Below are positions 10,815-22,309 of a stretch of DNA of 64,000 nt, piece by piece. Position 1 is the first letter of the stretch. Every line of letters starts with the position of its first letter. Position numbers and translations under genes: made by a program. The stretch is taken from positions 868,001 through 932,000 of the forward strand of contig LATX02000100.1 of NCBI GenBank assembly GCA_001466705.2, in the 5' to 3' direction. A model generated the notes under the pieces. The model did not search any database. It was not told where the DNA came from and saw nothing but the letters and a program-made list of their open reading frames with translations. The stretch is from Moniliophthora roreri. Taxonomy: Eukaryota; Basidiomycota; Agaricomycetes; Agaricales; Marasmiaceae.

Positions 10815-12249
10815 TTGAGCATCTTCAACGCACTAAAGAACAGCCCCAGATCGACTAAACAACCCCAGATCAAAGAAATGTTGGAAGATAAAAGACCTTC
10901 GGGAAGCAGGCCTAAGGTAGAGCCAACAGCGGAAGAAGCAGTGATTGGTACCACCATACTGGTACAGATAGTAGCAGCAGAAAAGGAAGTAAAAGCGGCA
11001 CTGCCCAGAGCTTTCACTGGACATCAAAAGAATGTGAAGAAGTTCCTTAGAGAAGTACAATTGTACATCGCCCTTAACTCCAAAACGTTTACTACAGACC
11101 GAATGAAGAAGCTTTTCTTCCTCTCTTACATGACTGATGGCCCAGAAGAGTTCTGGAAGAACGACAAGACAGATCTTTTACTTGCATTTGATCCAGAAGC
11201 AGAGAAGGTCTCGTGGATAGACTTCGTAGAGGATTTCAAAACATCTTTTGAACTCCTTGACACCGCTCTGGAAGCCCAGTTGAACCTTTGAGACTTGAAG
11301 ATGAAGGAAAGAGCCGATGAATACATGTATCAGTTCTCTTATTTGGCCAAACAGACCAGATACAATGACACTGCACAGATTGTAGTGTTCAAACAAGGGT
11401 TACCCAAAAGTTTGGTTCTAAAGATTATGACCTGACCTGAAGGAACACCCACCAACATCAAGGACTGGATGAATGCTGCAATCCTCTTTGATAAGAGCTA
11501 CAAACAGGCCCAAGAATACAGAAGGACATGGGATGAGGACAATGGAAGGAAGCCGAATCAAAGTTTCCAGAAGAAGGAAGAAGTCGCCATCAAGCAGATT
11601 TTGGAGGTAGACTGAAAGGAATACATGGCGAAGGGACTATGCTTCTGCTGCAGCCAAGGAGGTCATCGGATCAGAGACTGCCCAGACAGTCTGAAGAAGG
11701 ATGAAAGGAAGAAAGAAGAGCTGAAGAAGCTGACTAGAGAAGAATGATATGCCAAGATTAAGGCATTGGTTAACGACCAGCCGGAAGAAGAAAAGAATTC
11801 ATTGATTGATCTTATGGAACTGGAGGGTTTTTGAAGCGGCAGAAGAGGACAATGTCTCCACCGCCTGTAATCATTTCACACTTTGTACTAGCTAGAATGG
11901 ACCAAAATTCCATGCATATTCCTCTTCAGTACAAAGTGGGAACCGAAATCATCGAAACACAAGCCTTATTAGATTCAGGAGTGGGAGGAAGGTTCATTAG
12001 CACGGCTTTAGCAAGGAAACTAGGGAAGAAATGGATCCAACTCTCTGAGAAGATCAAGGTATTCAATGTAGACGGAACGCCGAACAAAACCACATGGATA
12101 TCTCACATGGTGGAGCTCGAGTTCAAAATAGCAGGAAAGGAATTTAGAGAAAACTTCATGATATTAGGGATCAGAGATGAGAGTATGATCTTAGGGCTCC
12201 CCTGGCTTTGTTATCACAACCCCCAAATCGACTGGGAAACTGGAGAAGT
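10815..12249 (+). pseudogene. Gypsy gag and protease fragment, decayed
   Basis: Gag is readable from MSIFNALKNSPRSTKQPQIK at 10815 to ELEGF at 11832, with four internal TGA codons. It is closely related to the Gag of the complete Gypsy element (LPRAFTG, FLLSYMTDGPEEFWKNDKT, ERADEYMYQF). The zinc knuckle reads CFCCSQGGHRIRDC, so it still has CCHC residues. A shifted frame then encodes the aspartic protease, with ALLDSGVGGRF as its DSG active-site region, up to the N at 12250. Reverse transcriptase and integrase are missing, either lost or hidden in the gap. Confidence 0.8.
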
Positions 12250-12250
12250 N

Positions 12251-12950
12251 TGATTGAGAAAACACTTAATCTTCTTGCAAAGAGAATTTTTATAAAACCA
12301 TATATAAATTCTAAATTTCAATTGTGTCCTCTCAACAAGAATATGCCTGGAGAATACTAAATTTTCAGCAGCAAAAGATATAGAATTTTCAAATTCTGAG
12401 AATTCATAGATAATACAATATATTAGAATAATTTCTATACTGAGAAAACATTAAATTTTCTCTGGTTGAAAATCCTCAGAAAATGCTGATAAGATAAGAT
12501 AAAAATACCACATTTTCTATTGTGGGAAAGTCAGAGAAAACACTAGGAAAACACTAGGAAAATAGTAGGAAAATCATGTGAAAACACTATATTTTAAAGC
12601 AGTTTTTAGATAGTTTTCATATAGTTTTCCTTTTGTATTTAATATGTTTCCTTTGATATAAAATTCAAAATCTTATATTTATTTTCTAAATGTTTTCTCA
12701 CTATTTTATAAGGCAGAAAATTTAGTATATTTGTAATTAGAAAACTAAAGGATAATTCTATAATTTCATTATTATAAAATAATAAAAAAACACAGACTCT
12801 TCTGGAAATTAAAATCCAGAGTATGCTTGCTGTTTTCAATACGTGATGACAACTTGAAACTAATAGAATTTTCTGAGTGTTGTCTGGAAGCAAATATATA
12901 GCAGTATTCTGAGTGTATTTCCTTTGTATTAATAGCATAAAAAGAACACC
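12251..12950. other. very AT-rich stretch, no gene seen
   Basis: Composition differs from everything around it, with repeated words such as GAAAACACTAGGAAAA near 12535-12570. It follows an assembly gap and ends close to the resumed KDZ intron. Possibly a non-coding part of the inserted element or another insertion. Confidence 0.4.
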
Positions 12951-13875
12951 TCATACATAGTGATTGCCTGTAAATACGTTATCAGTAAGATGCTGAAGTG
13001 TTTTCATGTACTGATAGACTGGCATCTTTGATTGCATGTTCATCATTTGATAGTGCTTGATCAGTCAAAAGGTGAACACGGTTTGAGGGTCATTGACTGT
13101 GGCAGGGAAGAAGCCACTCTCCATCAACATGTGTCATTTATTGACTCCTCCAGCACATTTGCAGTATTGCACCGAGGTGGCATGAATCCCATTCAAATTG
13201 CCGATAATTAACAGTCCCTTGACCACTTTGCTGCATTCACTTTCCCCTGAGTGTCCTATGGTCATCTGGTACCTGCCAAGTGTGGATATATCCTGCTGCA
13301 CAAAGTACCCATGCGACTCATTCCAGACATGGGCCCAATGGAGAGGCTGGTATCAATGCAAACTCACCCAACAGTCAGCACAAACTACTGGGAACTGATC
13401 ACAGTCAAGGCAACAAACCAGTCAGTTATGATCTTTCTGCCCACATGAGCATGGATCCCCTACTTGTGAACATGCCTCTTGACCCATGATTAGATATGCT
13501 GCCTGCTCGAATTGTGGCCTGTATTCTTGTAACAGTTTTTGACACTATTACTGGCAGTTAGTTTCAACATCCTCGCAACAAAGCTTTCTGATAACATACT
13601 TGTGTTTGCACTTCCTCTAACTCATCTTCTGCGTAAACCTGATCCCCCCCCAATTCTACCCTCGGTGGTGCATCCTCGAAAGATGTGGTAATTCCAGTAG
13701 GCAGGGTCTGGGTTTCATTGAATAGGGGAATAGTTGGCCACGAAACTGTTTGAGAAGTAGTATGGACTCTGTGTTCATCAATATCGTGAAGAAAGGTCTG
13801 CTTGTGTGTGCTGTCGTCCTCAATGGCATCTTCATACTCATGCTCTTCATGTCTTTGCTGCTTACAGGGAGGCAT

Positions 13876-14589
13876 GGTAGATGGTGGGTTCTGATTGAGA
13901 GGATGTCTCAGGGTGCCACTGAATTGGGTATTGTTCGGGTTTTTGCTTGGACCAAGAGGCAGTACAGACCACCAAGCTATCCAGAAGGCTCAAAAACATT
14001 TAAGGCCTGTCAGAACTGGATTGGAATCAAGCTGGGACTGCCAAAATGGGTTATGAAGTTGTTTATACCCAAATCAGAACTCAAAGGCATTCAAGTTCTA
14101 AGGACTCAACTACAGTCGAAGTTTCATATTCGACGAGAGTCATATCTGTCATGTGTGTCATGTTTGCCATACTTATTGTCTTTGTCATATTTGTTGAGCT
14201 TTTGGGCAGGGAGCAGAGACAGTGGAGTGAGTGGAAAACTGTGGAGGACAGTGGTCAGGGCAGGAGAGAATCCTTGCTTTGAAGACTTTTCGTTTGTTCA
14301 AAGCATTCAATCAATGCACTAATTGATCCAGAACTCTTGCTGAAATGCCACTTTGACCATCCATGCCATTGATAATTACAATCACAACACTTTTCTTTTT
14401 CCATAATTGTTCTATTGTCGTTTGTATGATACAACCTTGGTACTATGAAGGTCAGAACACCCGGGCTATGATAATAACACGAAGTACGTACCTGTGGCAC
14501 CTTGGCAGTGGTCTAAGGGAAGCAACGATATAAAAAGCACCAATACATCCTGTCCTGCAATGCATCCCACAAATCATTTTTCATTGCCC
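13876..14589. other. divergent intergenic region between KDZ transposase and cargo gene A
   Basis: Lies between two oppositely transcribed genes. A plus-strand frame at 14046-14282 encodes one hydrophobic stretch (ISVMCVMFAILIVFVIFV), but nothing supports it as a gene. Confidence 0.35.
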
Positions 14590-15172
14590 ATGTCTCTCAG
14601 CACAACATCCAGACTGCCTCTTGACATCACCAAGCTCTCCGTCATGGAGAGATCCCTCATCCAGCACAAAATCCAAGACCTCTTGCTGCATGATATTGAA
14701 AAGTTGGCATGTATCCTTAGGTATAAGAATCTCCCTGCTGGCCATGGACACATCTTCAGTGACATTGACATAGATTATGGTCAGGAGAACTGGAAGGACA
14801 TAGGACAGCTTCATTGCCAGGTTAGTGCTCTTGGAGTTCTTCATGTGTTTCAAAATCACTTACATTTCAATCCAGTGCTTCTCCTTCGAGCATGCCCAAC
14901 AGCAATTTTCCTGTATGACACGGCAGTGGATCATGGAGCCCCTCCCAATCCATCTACATGAGGATATCGAATGGTTATGATGTCTTCACGATGCATTTGG
15001 ACCATGATGGACTTGGAGTGAACCTTGTAATGAAGACTTGCTGGCAGATATACTGTGGGAGCATTATGAGAAAACACCTCTGTTGACCTTGAGAGCAGCA
15101 TTTGGTCATATTCTGGATAATGAACACAAGGAGGCAGTGGTCGAGGAGTTGGTGAAGGAAGAACAGCATTGA
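14590..15172 (+). pseudogene. KDZ cargo gene A, unknown function
   Basis: Exon 1 (14590-14820, 77 codons, start MSLSTTSRLPLDITKLSVM) joins in phase to exon 2 (14876-15172). Exon 2 reads in one frame apart from two TGA codons. Visible are a helical front half (IQHKIQDLLLHDIEKLACIL), an acidic DIDIDYGQ patch, an LHEDIEW motif and a charged C-terminus (HKEAVVEELVKEEQH). There is no signal peptide or membrane segment. Companion genes of this look accompany KDZ elements in mushrooms as far as I recall, but I know no function. Divergent from the transposase across about 700 bp. Confidence 0.5.
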
Positions 15173-15831
15173 ATCATGATCTGTAAATGTACATTCAGTA
15201 AAATCCACTAGATCAACATAACTCATACCTTAGTGAACATTTGTCGGTTGCCTTGCAATGCCCAGTGAGTGTGTCTAACCTTGAAAGTTCTGACCTGATC
15301 TTTTCTGGAAGGTTGTACATTAGGCATCCCCCCTAGCTCAACTTCAGTCGACTGTGGGCTGTGATATCTTCAACTAGAATTGAAGATAAGCATTGACAAG
15401 AGTCGACAGCGAGTGTTGAACGCTGAACGATCGGGACAGTGAGTGAAATGTTCAAACGAGGCCAAGGTGTGATGTGACTGGATGACATATGTTTCTGTCA
15501 CACATCTGGCCCACTGCTCTACTTCCAAGTATCAACTTGACAGTACGACTATCATCACACTGATCCTTGATGCGTCTTGTTGAGAGATTTACCCCTCTGT
15601 CCAAATAAGAGATTGGGCCCCAGGGTTGGGCCCTTGACCATCATGCCATTCAGAGAACCAAAGAGTGAAGTTCACAACCAGTGCTGGGCCAAATACCCGA
15701 AGCTGTCTATGCCACACCTAAGGCCCGGTTTCAGGAAGCACAACAAACACCTATTGTTATTGCTGAGACTATATAAGAGTTGGTATTCGGTGTTCATAAC
15801 CTTTTATCTCGTCAACTGACTAACTTCATAC
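15173..15831. other. intergenic region inside the KDZ element
   Basis: No supported gene. Contains the promoter side of cargo gene B. Confidence 0.35.
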
Positions 15832-16456
15832 ATGTCTCACTCAGACAAGAGACTCACATCAGAAGACTGACCTTCACCTTCATATTCGGCATCCCCTCAT
15901 CAAAGTCCTACAGCAGAAATAACTGGTAAGTTCTGTGTGAAATATTGTTGCAAAGACCTCTCTAGATCTCATTATTTTGTCATCTTAGACCAACATCGCT
16001 TGTCGCTGGGGTCAATTGCTTCTTCACTAGACTCAGAAAGCCCATTGGACAGGTGGCTTGTCGAACACTTTGGTCCTCTTTATGATGCAGACAAAGATTC
16101 TGAATCCAAACATGACAATAAATCCAGTAGTTGAAATTTTAGTCGTGAATCTAGAACCAACTTTGACTAATCAATTTCATCCAGCTAAACAAAAGGCATC
16201 CCACAAACAACGCTTATCTACCCCTGCAGCCTAGGATGAACCAGCCAAGAAGCGAGTTCATGATGAACCCAGCTCTTCGCACAGACCTCACAACATGGAG
16301 GTGATTGATCTTACTGGGGAGGATGATGACACCTCAGTACAACCACCACCTGCAACTTACACTCGAATGAAGTGCACTCAACACTCTGAGCCCACTAAGA
16401 TTATGGCTTTCCTTGACTTAACGAAAGATTGAAACATGGAGGATGATAGAGGCTAA
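15832..16456 (+). pseudogene. KDZ cargo gene B with a SUMO-interaction-like motif
   Basis: Starts MSHSDKRLTSED at 15832, is spliced near 15925, and continues with HRLSLGSIASSLDSESPLDR and WLVEHFGPLYDADKD. The C-terminal part has a basic KKRVHDEPSSSH stretch, then NMEVIDLTGEDDDTS near 16297-16340, and ends MEDDRG. VIDLT followed by acidic residues is the classic SUMO-interaction pattern. Three or more TGA codons occur at probable Arg or Trp positions. It is serine- and charge-rich and probably disordered, so a nuclear adaptor role is conceivable but inferred. Confidence 0.45.
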
Positions 16457-16459
16457 TTG

Positions 16460-18942
16460 AATGCAATGATATAATTATAGTACATGTTGATGTTTGTAGA
16501 TCATACAAAATGATTGATGTAGTGCTCTACAATGACCAATAGACCAAGATAATTCAAATGGGCAAGTATTACAGTCAATGCGGTAGAATAGAGAGATAGC
16601 CCATGTAGTTGAAATGAGATTGAATGTAGAACGTGACAAGTGCTTTCTCCCATTGTTCCCCCACTCCAGGCATCTGAGACAAATTGGCATCTGCTCTGTG
16701 ATTCCAAATGATATCCTTCCGACCTGGCCAGGTGCTCATCAGCTTCTAGAAAGTGACAAGAGAGTCGACTTGATCACACCAGCACTTGCATGTCAGGCCC
16801 AAATTTGATGTATCAAGAGTGAGAGACCAGGTGGTAGTTCCCATGACTGTTGCAATCAGGGCGAGACGATCACAATGGTGAGATGCCGTCTGTACCTGGA
16901 GATCAGCCTGAGAGAGTTGGGGGTTCAGAACAGAGCAGGATGTGTCTGCCTTTTCGTCCAAGAGAAAGAGTTAATGGCAGAAGTTGATCAGTGAGAGTTC
17001 GCAAATTGATTGCATTGCCAATGCCAAGACAATTGGAGCAGGTTGGGTGGGTGTTACGCTCTTATCCAGGCCATATTTGGCAATAACGCCCTTCATTAAC
17101 TCTGTGGCATTGCGATGCTCCTGATGCTGAGCTTTTTTCAGGATGTCACCTTCTTTCCATAGACCTATAGCACCGAGCGTCAACACCTTTCTCCAAACCT
17201 TGAGTGACACCAGCTCTTGGCACTCCCAACATCATCTTAGCCATGGTTCTCGTAGATGGAACCACTGCTGCAGGTATAATCCCTGGTGTTCCAGATTCTT
17301 CAAACCAAAGAACACACCAGGGTCTGGTAGAAGGGTAATGTGCTTAGAAGCCTGTGCAGACTTGAATTGTCATTCAGGGTGATTGGTGTCAATGTTTGAG
17401 TTGGCGTTATGCCAGGCTGGAATGACATGGGGTGATATGTCCATGTCTTCCGGCAAATTGGCAAAATGATCATGTTGTTGTTTGGAAGCTACAGCCAGAG
17501 ATTTGAATGCAGGCTGGATGATGTTCATACATAGACACTTACAGTTGGACTTGGCAGCAGATTTGCATTTGTGATCTTGTTGCATGCCTTGCTTGGAATA
17601 TGGTCAATGAGAAGAAGAAGCAGACGGTTTGATGTGTCGTATTGGACCTGTGGTTGATGTCGACAGGAGAGAGTGTGTCTGGGAGCTTATCGATCCAGAC
17701 CCAATCGAGTATAAGGATGTGTATTGACCAGGTAGGTGGAGGTTTTCAAAAGGGTTATGTGCATCCAAGCATGACATAGAAGCAACACGTATTGCCACAA
17801 ACTTGTCATCAGATTCTGCCTGACTGGTGTAGATAACAGGATATGATGGTGATGCACTCTTCAGGCATACCTGAATGCTAGACAACTGAATAGCTCTCTT
17901 TACTTGTACTCTGGGAACTTGAACGTACAGCCTAATGAAATATAAGGGTATATTGGCTCTGAAGAGTGCCAGGGCATCTGTGGAGTTCCAAACAAATGCT
18001 CCTATGACATGTTGCAGTTCAGAGGGCATACTGGGGATGGGAGCAGTCTTTCCAGTGATGATAGGATATACTTTGTCAATATAATCCATCAACACGACCA
18101 AGTACAACCATGAGTGTTGAATTTCAGAAACGCCATGGCAAATATCATGAAGGGAAGAAGGTATCATATGGATATGGTGCATGCAGACTGAGATAGTGGT
18201 ATCAAGCTTGGTGAGGAATTGAAGAGCCTCTGCTATCAACAGGTGAGCCAGTTGAAATCCCTTGACACGTGCCTGCAGCCGTTCAATCGAAGCTTCAAGA
18301 TATCAGTACTTTGAGTCCTGTAGAACTCCTTCCATCTGTCCTAGCATCAACTTCGAGGTATCCACATCATATTGGGTCAGCATCGACCACATGATGGTAT
18401 CCTCTGTATATGTGCCTGGCAACAACACAGGGTCTTTCGGTATACAGGTCAGGAAGGCAAACTTGGGGTTGTAGGGCTGTGGGTATTGTATGGGATCGTC
18501 TTCTCCATATCTGCCATCTTCTCATCAATACAAATCTCGAGTAGATCCCAATGGTGGGCTGGGGATGGTTCCGCTGTTCGGACTGGTGATGAACTGTCGA
18601 GTATCAGGCAGCAGTGCACCCACAATACCATTACAGAATTTGACCCTATTGTGAGGTGTATCTCCTGGATAGCAGTCAGTATTATGGAAGGAAGTGAGAA
18701 GGGTAAGGCTCACCTAGTCCAAAACCGTGCATTGTCAACCTGGCTTCTGTTATATCTGACAATAAAACAATAGATTTCACCTCGAAAAGAGACTCTGGGC
18801 TGGGAGAGCAAGCAGGCGGACTGAGAGAGCATGCTAATTCAAAGCCGGTCATCTATGGTAAGTACTACATAAGATCAGACTCACCTGTTGCATTATCCTC
18901 ATCAATCATACCCTCTTCAAACGAATCTTGGTTGGCCTGCAT
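16460..18942 (-). pseudogene. KDZ cargo gene C2, large protein of unknown function
   Basis: Probable start MQANQDSFEEGMIDEDNA at 18942, then several exons. The main one, near 18239-17604, carries VIGAFVWNSTDALALFRA, IPLYFIRLYVQVPR, PVIYTSQAESDDKFVAIR and a serine-rich tail. Later pieces are at 17585-17370 (SPHVIPAWHNANSN), 17210-16971 (WRKVLTLGAIGLWKEGD) and 16961-16746. The pattern of an A-F-V-W segment followed by L-P-Y-I/L-x-R and P-V-I-Y-T-x-x-A matches a hypothetical protein repeated many times in mushroom genomes. The end near 16460 is uncertain because frames change. No membrane segment or known catalytic motif is seen. Confidence 0.5.
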
Positions 18943-19539
18943 GGGGAGTCAGTGAAAACGTCAGTCTTCTGGCATGCTTGACAAGAGTCACAGATTTTTT
19001 GACTTTGGATGTTGATTCACAGGATACTGGGAGCAAACAAGGGTGGGTCAGATGGGTGTAGAGAGAGCGATGGGATTTGGTTCAATAAGCACCCAGGTGT
19101 CAACATGAGTCAACACAGTTTACATCAAGCCTGGTTCAACCCGAACCACCATCACATCACATCTATCCTCAACCCCAATGTCATCAGGCACAAAGACACA
19201 ACTCTCATCACGTCAAGGTCATGAACTCTAGTTCATGACTCATAATGACACATACTCTGACTCTCATCGGCTAGATTTACATGCTTTTCAGCATGCTGGT
19301 CATCTACCTATGACTCTCATCATAGGCTGTGGTATGTGCTCAGTATGGCCCATAGGACAAGTTGAGGATGAAGGCATATAGATCATTTGGGGAGACATCT
19401 ACATTGAATTTACAGGTATGTATTTACATCATGGAACATTAAAAAAAGTACTAATTTGAAGCACAAACAGCAGGTCCGATTTCTTTTCTACACATTGACA
19501 TTGACATATTGCACACCAATCAGCTATGAAAAGCAACTG
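18943..19539. other. intergenic region between cargo genes C1 and C2
   Basis: No supported gene; CpG-poor like the rest of the element. Confidence 0.35.
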
Positions 19540-20603
19540 TTAATTCTCTAGTCGACCGACCCTGTATGCCTCTTGAAGCTCTGTGTACAACAATGAGATT
19601 TCAGGCTGCAATTTCTGCAAATAAGTGCCCGTTCGCACTCGGTGCCTGAGCTCCACCATAGCAGCGACCAATTGTTCTGCTGTCCATTCCTCTATCCTGC
19701 TGGAAGAGCCCATAGATTTTGTTGGAGAATTATATTAAGATGATGAAGGGAACGGGAAAGGGATAGGTGAACTGCTTTGGGCAGTTGAAGCTTTGCAGGA
19801 GATAGACTTGGACTTCGCAATGAATGGAGACAACATGGTGAACCCGAAATCAGTCTTGTTCGTGTCACTTGATAGCTCAAAGGGAGCCTTGTCATCACTC
19901 GCAGCAGAAAGGTTGATTACAGAGGTGGCAGATGAAGCGATCTTCTGGCTATGCTTCGCAGGGGGCATGAGCAGATCATTCAAAGCTTTACACTTTTGCA
20001 GGGCTGTCTGGACAGCCAGAAGAACTGGCTTGGTCTTGATAGGTGGATGGACTGTGGCTTTCTGCTTGGCCTTTCCATCAGCAGATACATGACACTGCAA
20101 GTCTGTGGTGGTAGGTGCGTGGATTCGAAGGAGATGCTGATAGCAAGATGGGGTCATGGCATCTGGGAAACATGCACAAAGAGTTGCAATACGACTATCG
20201 TGGTTGCCCAGACACTGTCTCAGGAACCAGTTATAGAGTTTCACAAGCTCATGTGTCACTTCTTCGTCAAGGGCTTCTACCCAGTAGGACTCTGGGCAAG
20301 GTTTACAAGTGTTACACTAAGACCACAGTGAGTTTGCTAGGAACCACTTGTACATTTGCAACAACTTACCCTCCAGTTGTAGATTGTTAGGCACCCAAAT
20401 TGTTCACTGTTACCGGCATTACCCATGTGAACTTGTACAATATGCCTCTTGGACAGGTTTTTGGTGCACTGAGCAAAGTGTCTGACTGTATCTTCACCCT
20501 GCTGTCCATCGATGAAGATATGCAGCTGCATAACAGCTTTGGTCCAGGCCGAGGTGGATTTGCAGTACTTTGAGGGATTGGGGAGTGCAAGTGTAGCAAC
20601 CAT
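19540..20603 (-). CDS. KDZ cargo gene C1, unknown function
   Basis: First exon starts MVATLALPNPSKYCKSTSAW at 20603 and contains HMGNAGNSEQFG. After an intron the frame continues with LDEEVTHELVKLYNWFLRQC (about 20280 down) and a long, serine-rich, low-complexity middle. The last exon encodes EEWTAEQLVAAMVELRHRVR and ends ...RVGRLEN at 19540. The last part is strongly helical and could be a coiled coil. It lies just upstream of C2 on the same strand and is divergent from cargo gene D, with starts 344 bp apart. I do not recognise a domain. Confidence 0.5.
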
Positions 20604-20946
20604 GATGACAGTTATTGAACGACAAGATGGAGACGAGAGGAATTTGAGATGCTCAGGTCTTTAGTTCTTTTGTTACTGCATAGTTCTTTTGTTATTGCAT
20701 GTGGAACTGTGTGATGCATCACAACTATTGGTCCAAGCTGTGATGGGACGATAGCGAGATGGCCCAAGTGCCATTGTTCCAAAGGGTTACTGTCCAAGCA
20801 TGCTGAGAACTTTGGATTATTGTTAGTTGGTGGCATCAAGTTGGCACTTTGCTTTTATGTGGGACTTGTCCGCCCACTTTCCAACTTCTCCAACTGCACA
20901 TTTTCCTATTTTCGACCTATTGCTACCTCCACTACACACTTGTGTC
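20604..20946. promoter_or_regulatory. shared upstream region of cargo genes C1 and D
   Basis: About 340 bp between the ATG of C1 (minus) and the ATG of D (plus). An ACTGCATAGTTCTTTTGTTAT-like word is repeated near 20665-20700. No clear TATA box. Confidence 0.3.
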
Positions 20947-21801
20947 ATGTCCAACATCCCTACCACATCCCAATTTGGCAGTGGGACCTTTTCTCAGGGC
21001 TCCAACAAGTATGAAATCGAAATCATTCATACTGGCAAGCACAAACCTGGCAAGCGAGATCCGTTCAATGGCCGACTGGACAGTGTCCTCAAGCCAGCAT
21101 TAAAGGAGTATGGCGAGCAACTCAGGAAGCACAAGCTGCACCTGGAAAAGGGTGGCAGTAGACATTTAGACCCTGATGAGCTCAACAAGTGGCTTGATAA
21201 GAAAGTCAAGAAGCTCATGCAGAGGGACAAGTTCAAGAATACTATGAAGGATAAATCAAAGCCATGGGAGAAGGTACATGTTCTGACCTCTAATCCACTT
21301 CAACATGTCTGATCAACTATAATAGTGCCTCAGAGATAAATTCAAGAACTGGAAGAACAACGTCTTCATTCCAGACTGTCGAAAAACATTTATTGATCAT
21401 TATGCTTACATCGAAAATGAGGATGAGGACAGCCAGACACCCAACACTTCTCTCCGACCTAGTACAGCGCATACTGTGCTGTCTGCACTGAGAGACCCTG
21501 CTATAGCCAAGGGGCTTGTTATCAAGGAGCATGATACAGAGATCAAGGAGCAGACCAAAGCACTACTCACATCTGAACCATCACTGAAGAACAATGGTGG
21601 AGGTGCTCAGGCATGTGCAATTACTCAGTTGTGGGCCAAGGCAGACCAGGAGTCTTACCAGCAAAGGGTGGCACAGGAAACAGTCACTGATGTGACCAAG
21701 TCTGTGCATTCAATCCTTCTCTTGAGATCATCACTGATCATCACAACACAGGAACAGACAAGAGTTTCATACAGTAATCTATGACTTTATGAGTGACCTG
21801 T
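20947..21801 (+). pseudogene. KDZ cargo gene D, 5' part, split by a Gypsy insertion
   Basis: Starts MSNIPTTSQFGSGTFSQGSN. Exon 1 (20947-21273) encodes IEIIHTGKHKPGKRDPFNGR and a lysine-rich helical segment. Intron 21274-21325. Exon 2 carries KNNVFIPDCRKTF, HTVLSALRDPAIAKGL and LWAKADQESYQQR, the last reminiscent of an HMG-box-like helix but not assignable. A frameshift or missed intron lies near 21770, after which IYDFMSDLCT leads directly into the insertion. The reading frame resumes at 29115 with SGQLGNIELSLF. Function unknown; N-terminal basic patches suggest nucleic-acid contact (inference). Confidence 0.55.
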
Positions 21802-21806
21802 GTACC
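21802..21806 (+). repeat. target-site duplication GTACC, left copy
   Basis: GTACC directly precedes the TGTTACG start of the left LTR; the same five bases follow the right LTR at 29110-29114. Within cargo gene D the site is the Cys-Thr codon junction of ...DLC-TSG.... Confidence 0.9.
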
Positions 21807-22260
21807 TGTTACGTTACTTGCATAGCAACGTCAACTCCAACTACTTTAGCGAAGTGCTACCTCCATTCAAGTAATTGTACAGGTTCAAGTTTGAGTTCGT
21901 TCAGTGGTCACTGAAGTTCAGAAATCCTTCGATCATGGTGTTGACACAAGTTGAATAAACCAGGTCAAGCTAGAGACTTAGAGTCTCTGCTTGAGCGCTT
22001 AAATACATTACAACTGAGCTAATGCTAACTATATACATAGAGCGATGAGTTCGGTGATTGTCTAAAGTTTCCCGAGTCTATCGGGATATGAGTAATACAA
22101 GTACAAAAGGATAGGTAAATGGGGACAGGGAAGGTGTACAAGTCTGATGACAATGGAAGCATAAGGGGTGAGAAGGAAAAAGGGGGCTGGGAAGGTGTAC
22201 GAGTCCGATAGAATGAGAAGCATAGAGAGTTACAATGAGAAAAGAGAAAGAAACGTAACA
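21807..22260 (-). repeat. Gypsy 3' LTR
   Basis: 454 bp, TGTTACG...GAAACGTAACA. Differs from the 5' LTR at 13 positions by eye, 12 of them at CpG-derived sites. Confidence 0.93.
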
Positions 22261-22309
22261 TTACCCCCTCAACAAGGGGCAAACTCCGCTTTGCCTACTT
22301 TTTTTTCTT

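Larger units (their letters stand above)
8080..12956 (-). other. KDZ transposase intron enlarged by a retroelement
   Basis: On the minus strand the exon ending ...NHY meets GTATGAGG at 12956, and the next exon (ELIKQFTF...) follows TTTGGAACTAG at 8080. Joined, the protein reads through in the pattern usual for KDZ proteins. The original intron was probably 50-70 nt and now spans 4.9 kb. The insert starts near 8131 and ends near 12950. I see no clean target duplication. Confidence 0.65.
5000..13875 (-). pseudogene. KDZ transposase, multi-exon, decayed
   Basis: Read right to left. A first exon starting MPPCKQQRHEEHEY at 13875 is acidic. Next is an exon near 13000-13530 with the CxC-type cysteine cluster (CSCGQ...CCLDCDQFPVVCADCW). 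The second cluster, YCPSCPEEDVNM, lies near 7950. Later come an NCQCDHIF segment, VYIVSYDSMC (first catalytic Asp, near 7320), HGDWNW near 7040, and the C-terminal helical region (FLPAEF, YLPSEF, QWFRGETEFEQACEELEIKH). The stop at 5000-5002 is about 270 bp inside the left inverted repeat. At least nine TGA and two TAG codons interrupt the frame, nearly always at Arg, Trp or Gln positions, and there is a frameshift near 6480. A retroelement fills the intron at 8080-12956. The KDZ family call is firm; single exon limits are approximate. Confidence 0.82.

Noticed and set aside
13750..14322. 190-codon plus-strand frame with a hydrophobic stretch
   Set aside because: It overlaps the first exon of the KDZ transposase on the other strand and has no family features.
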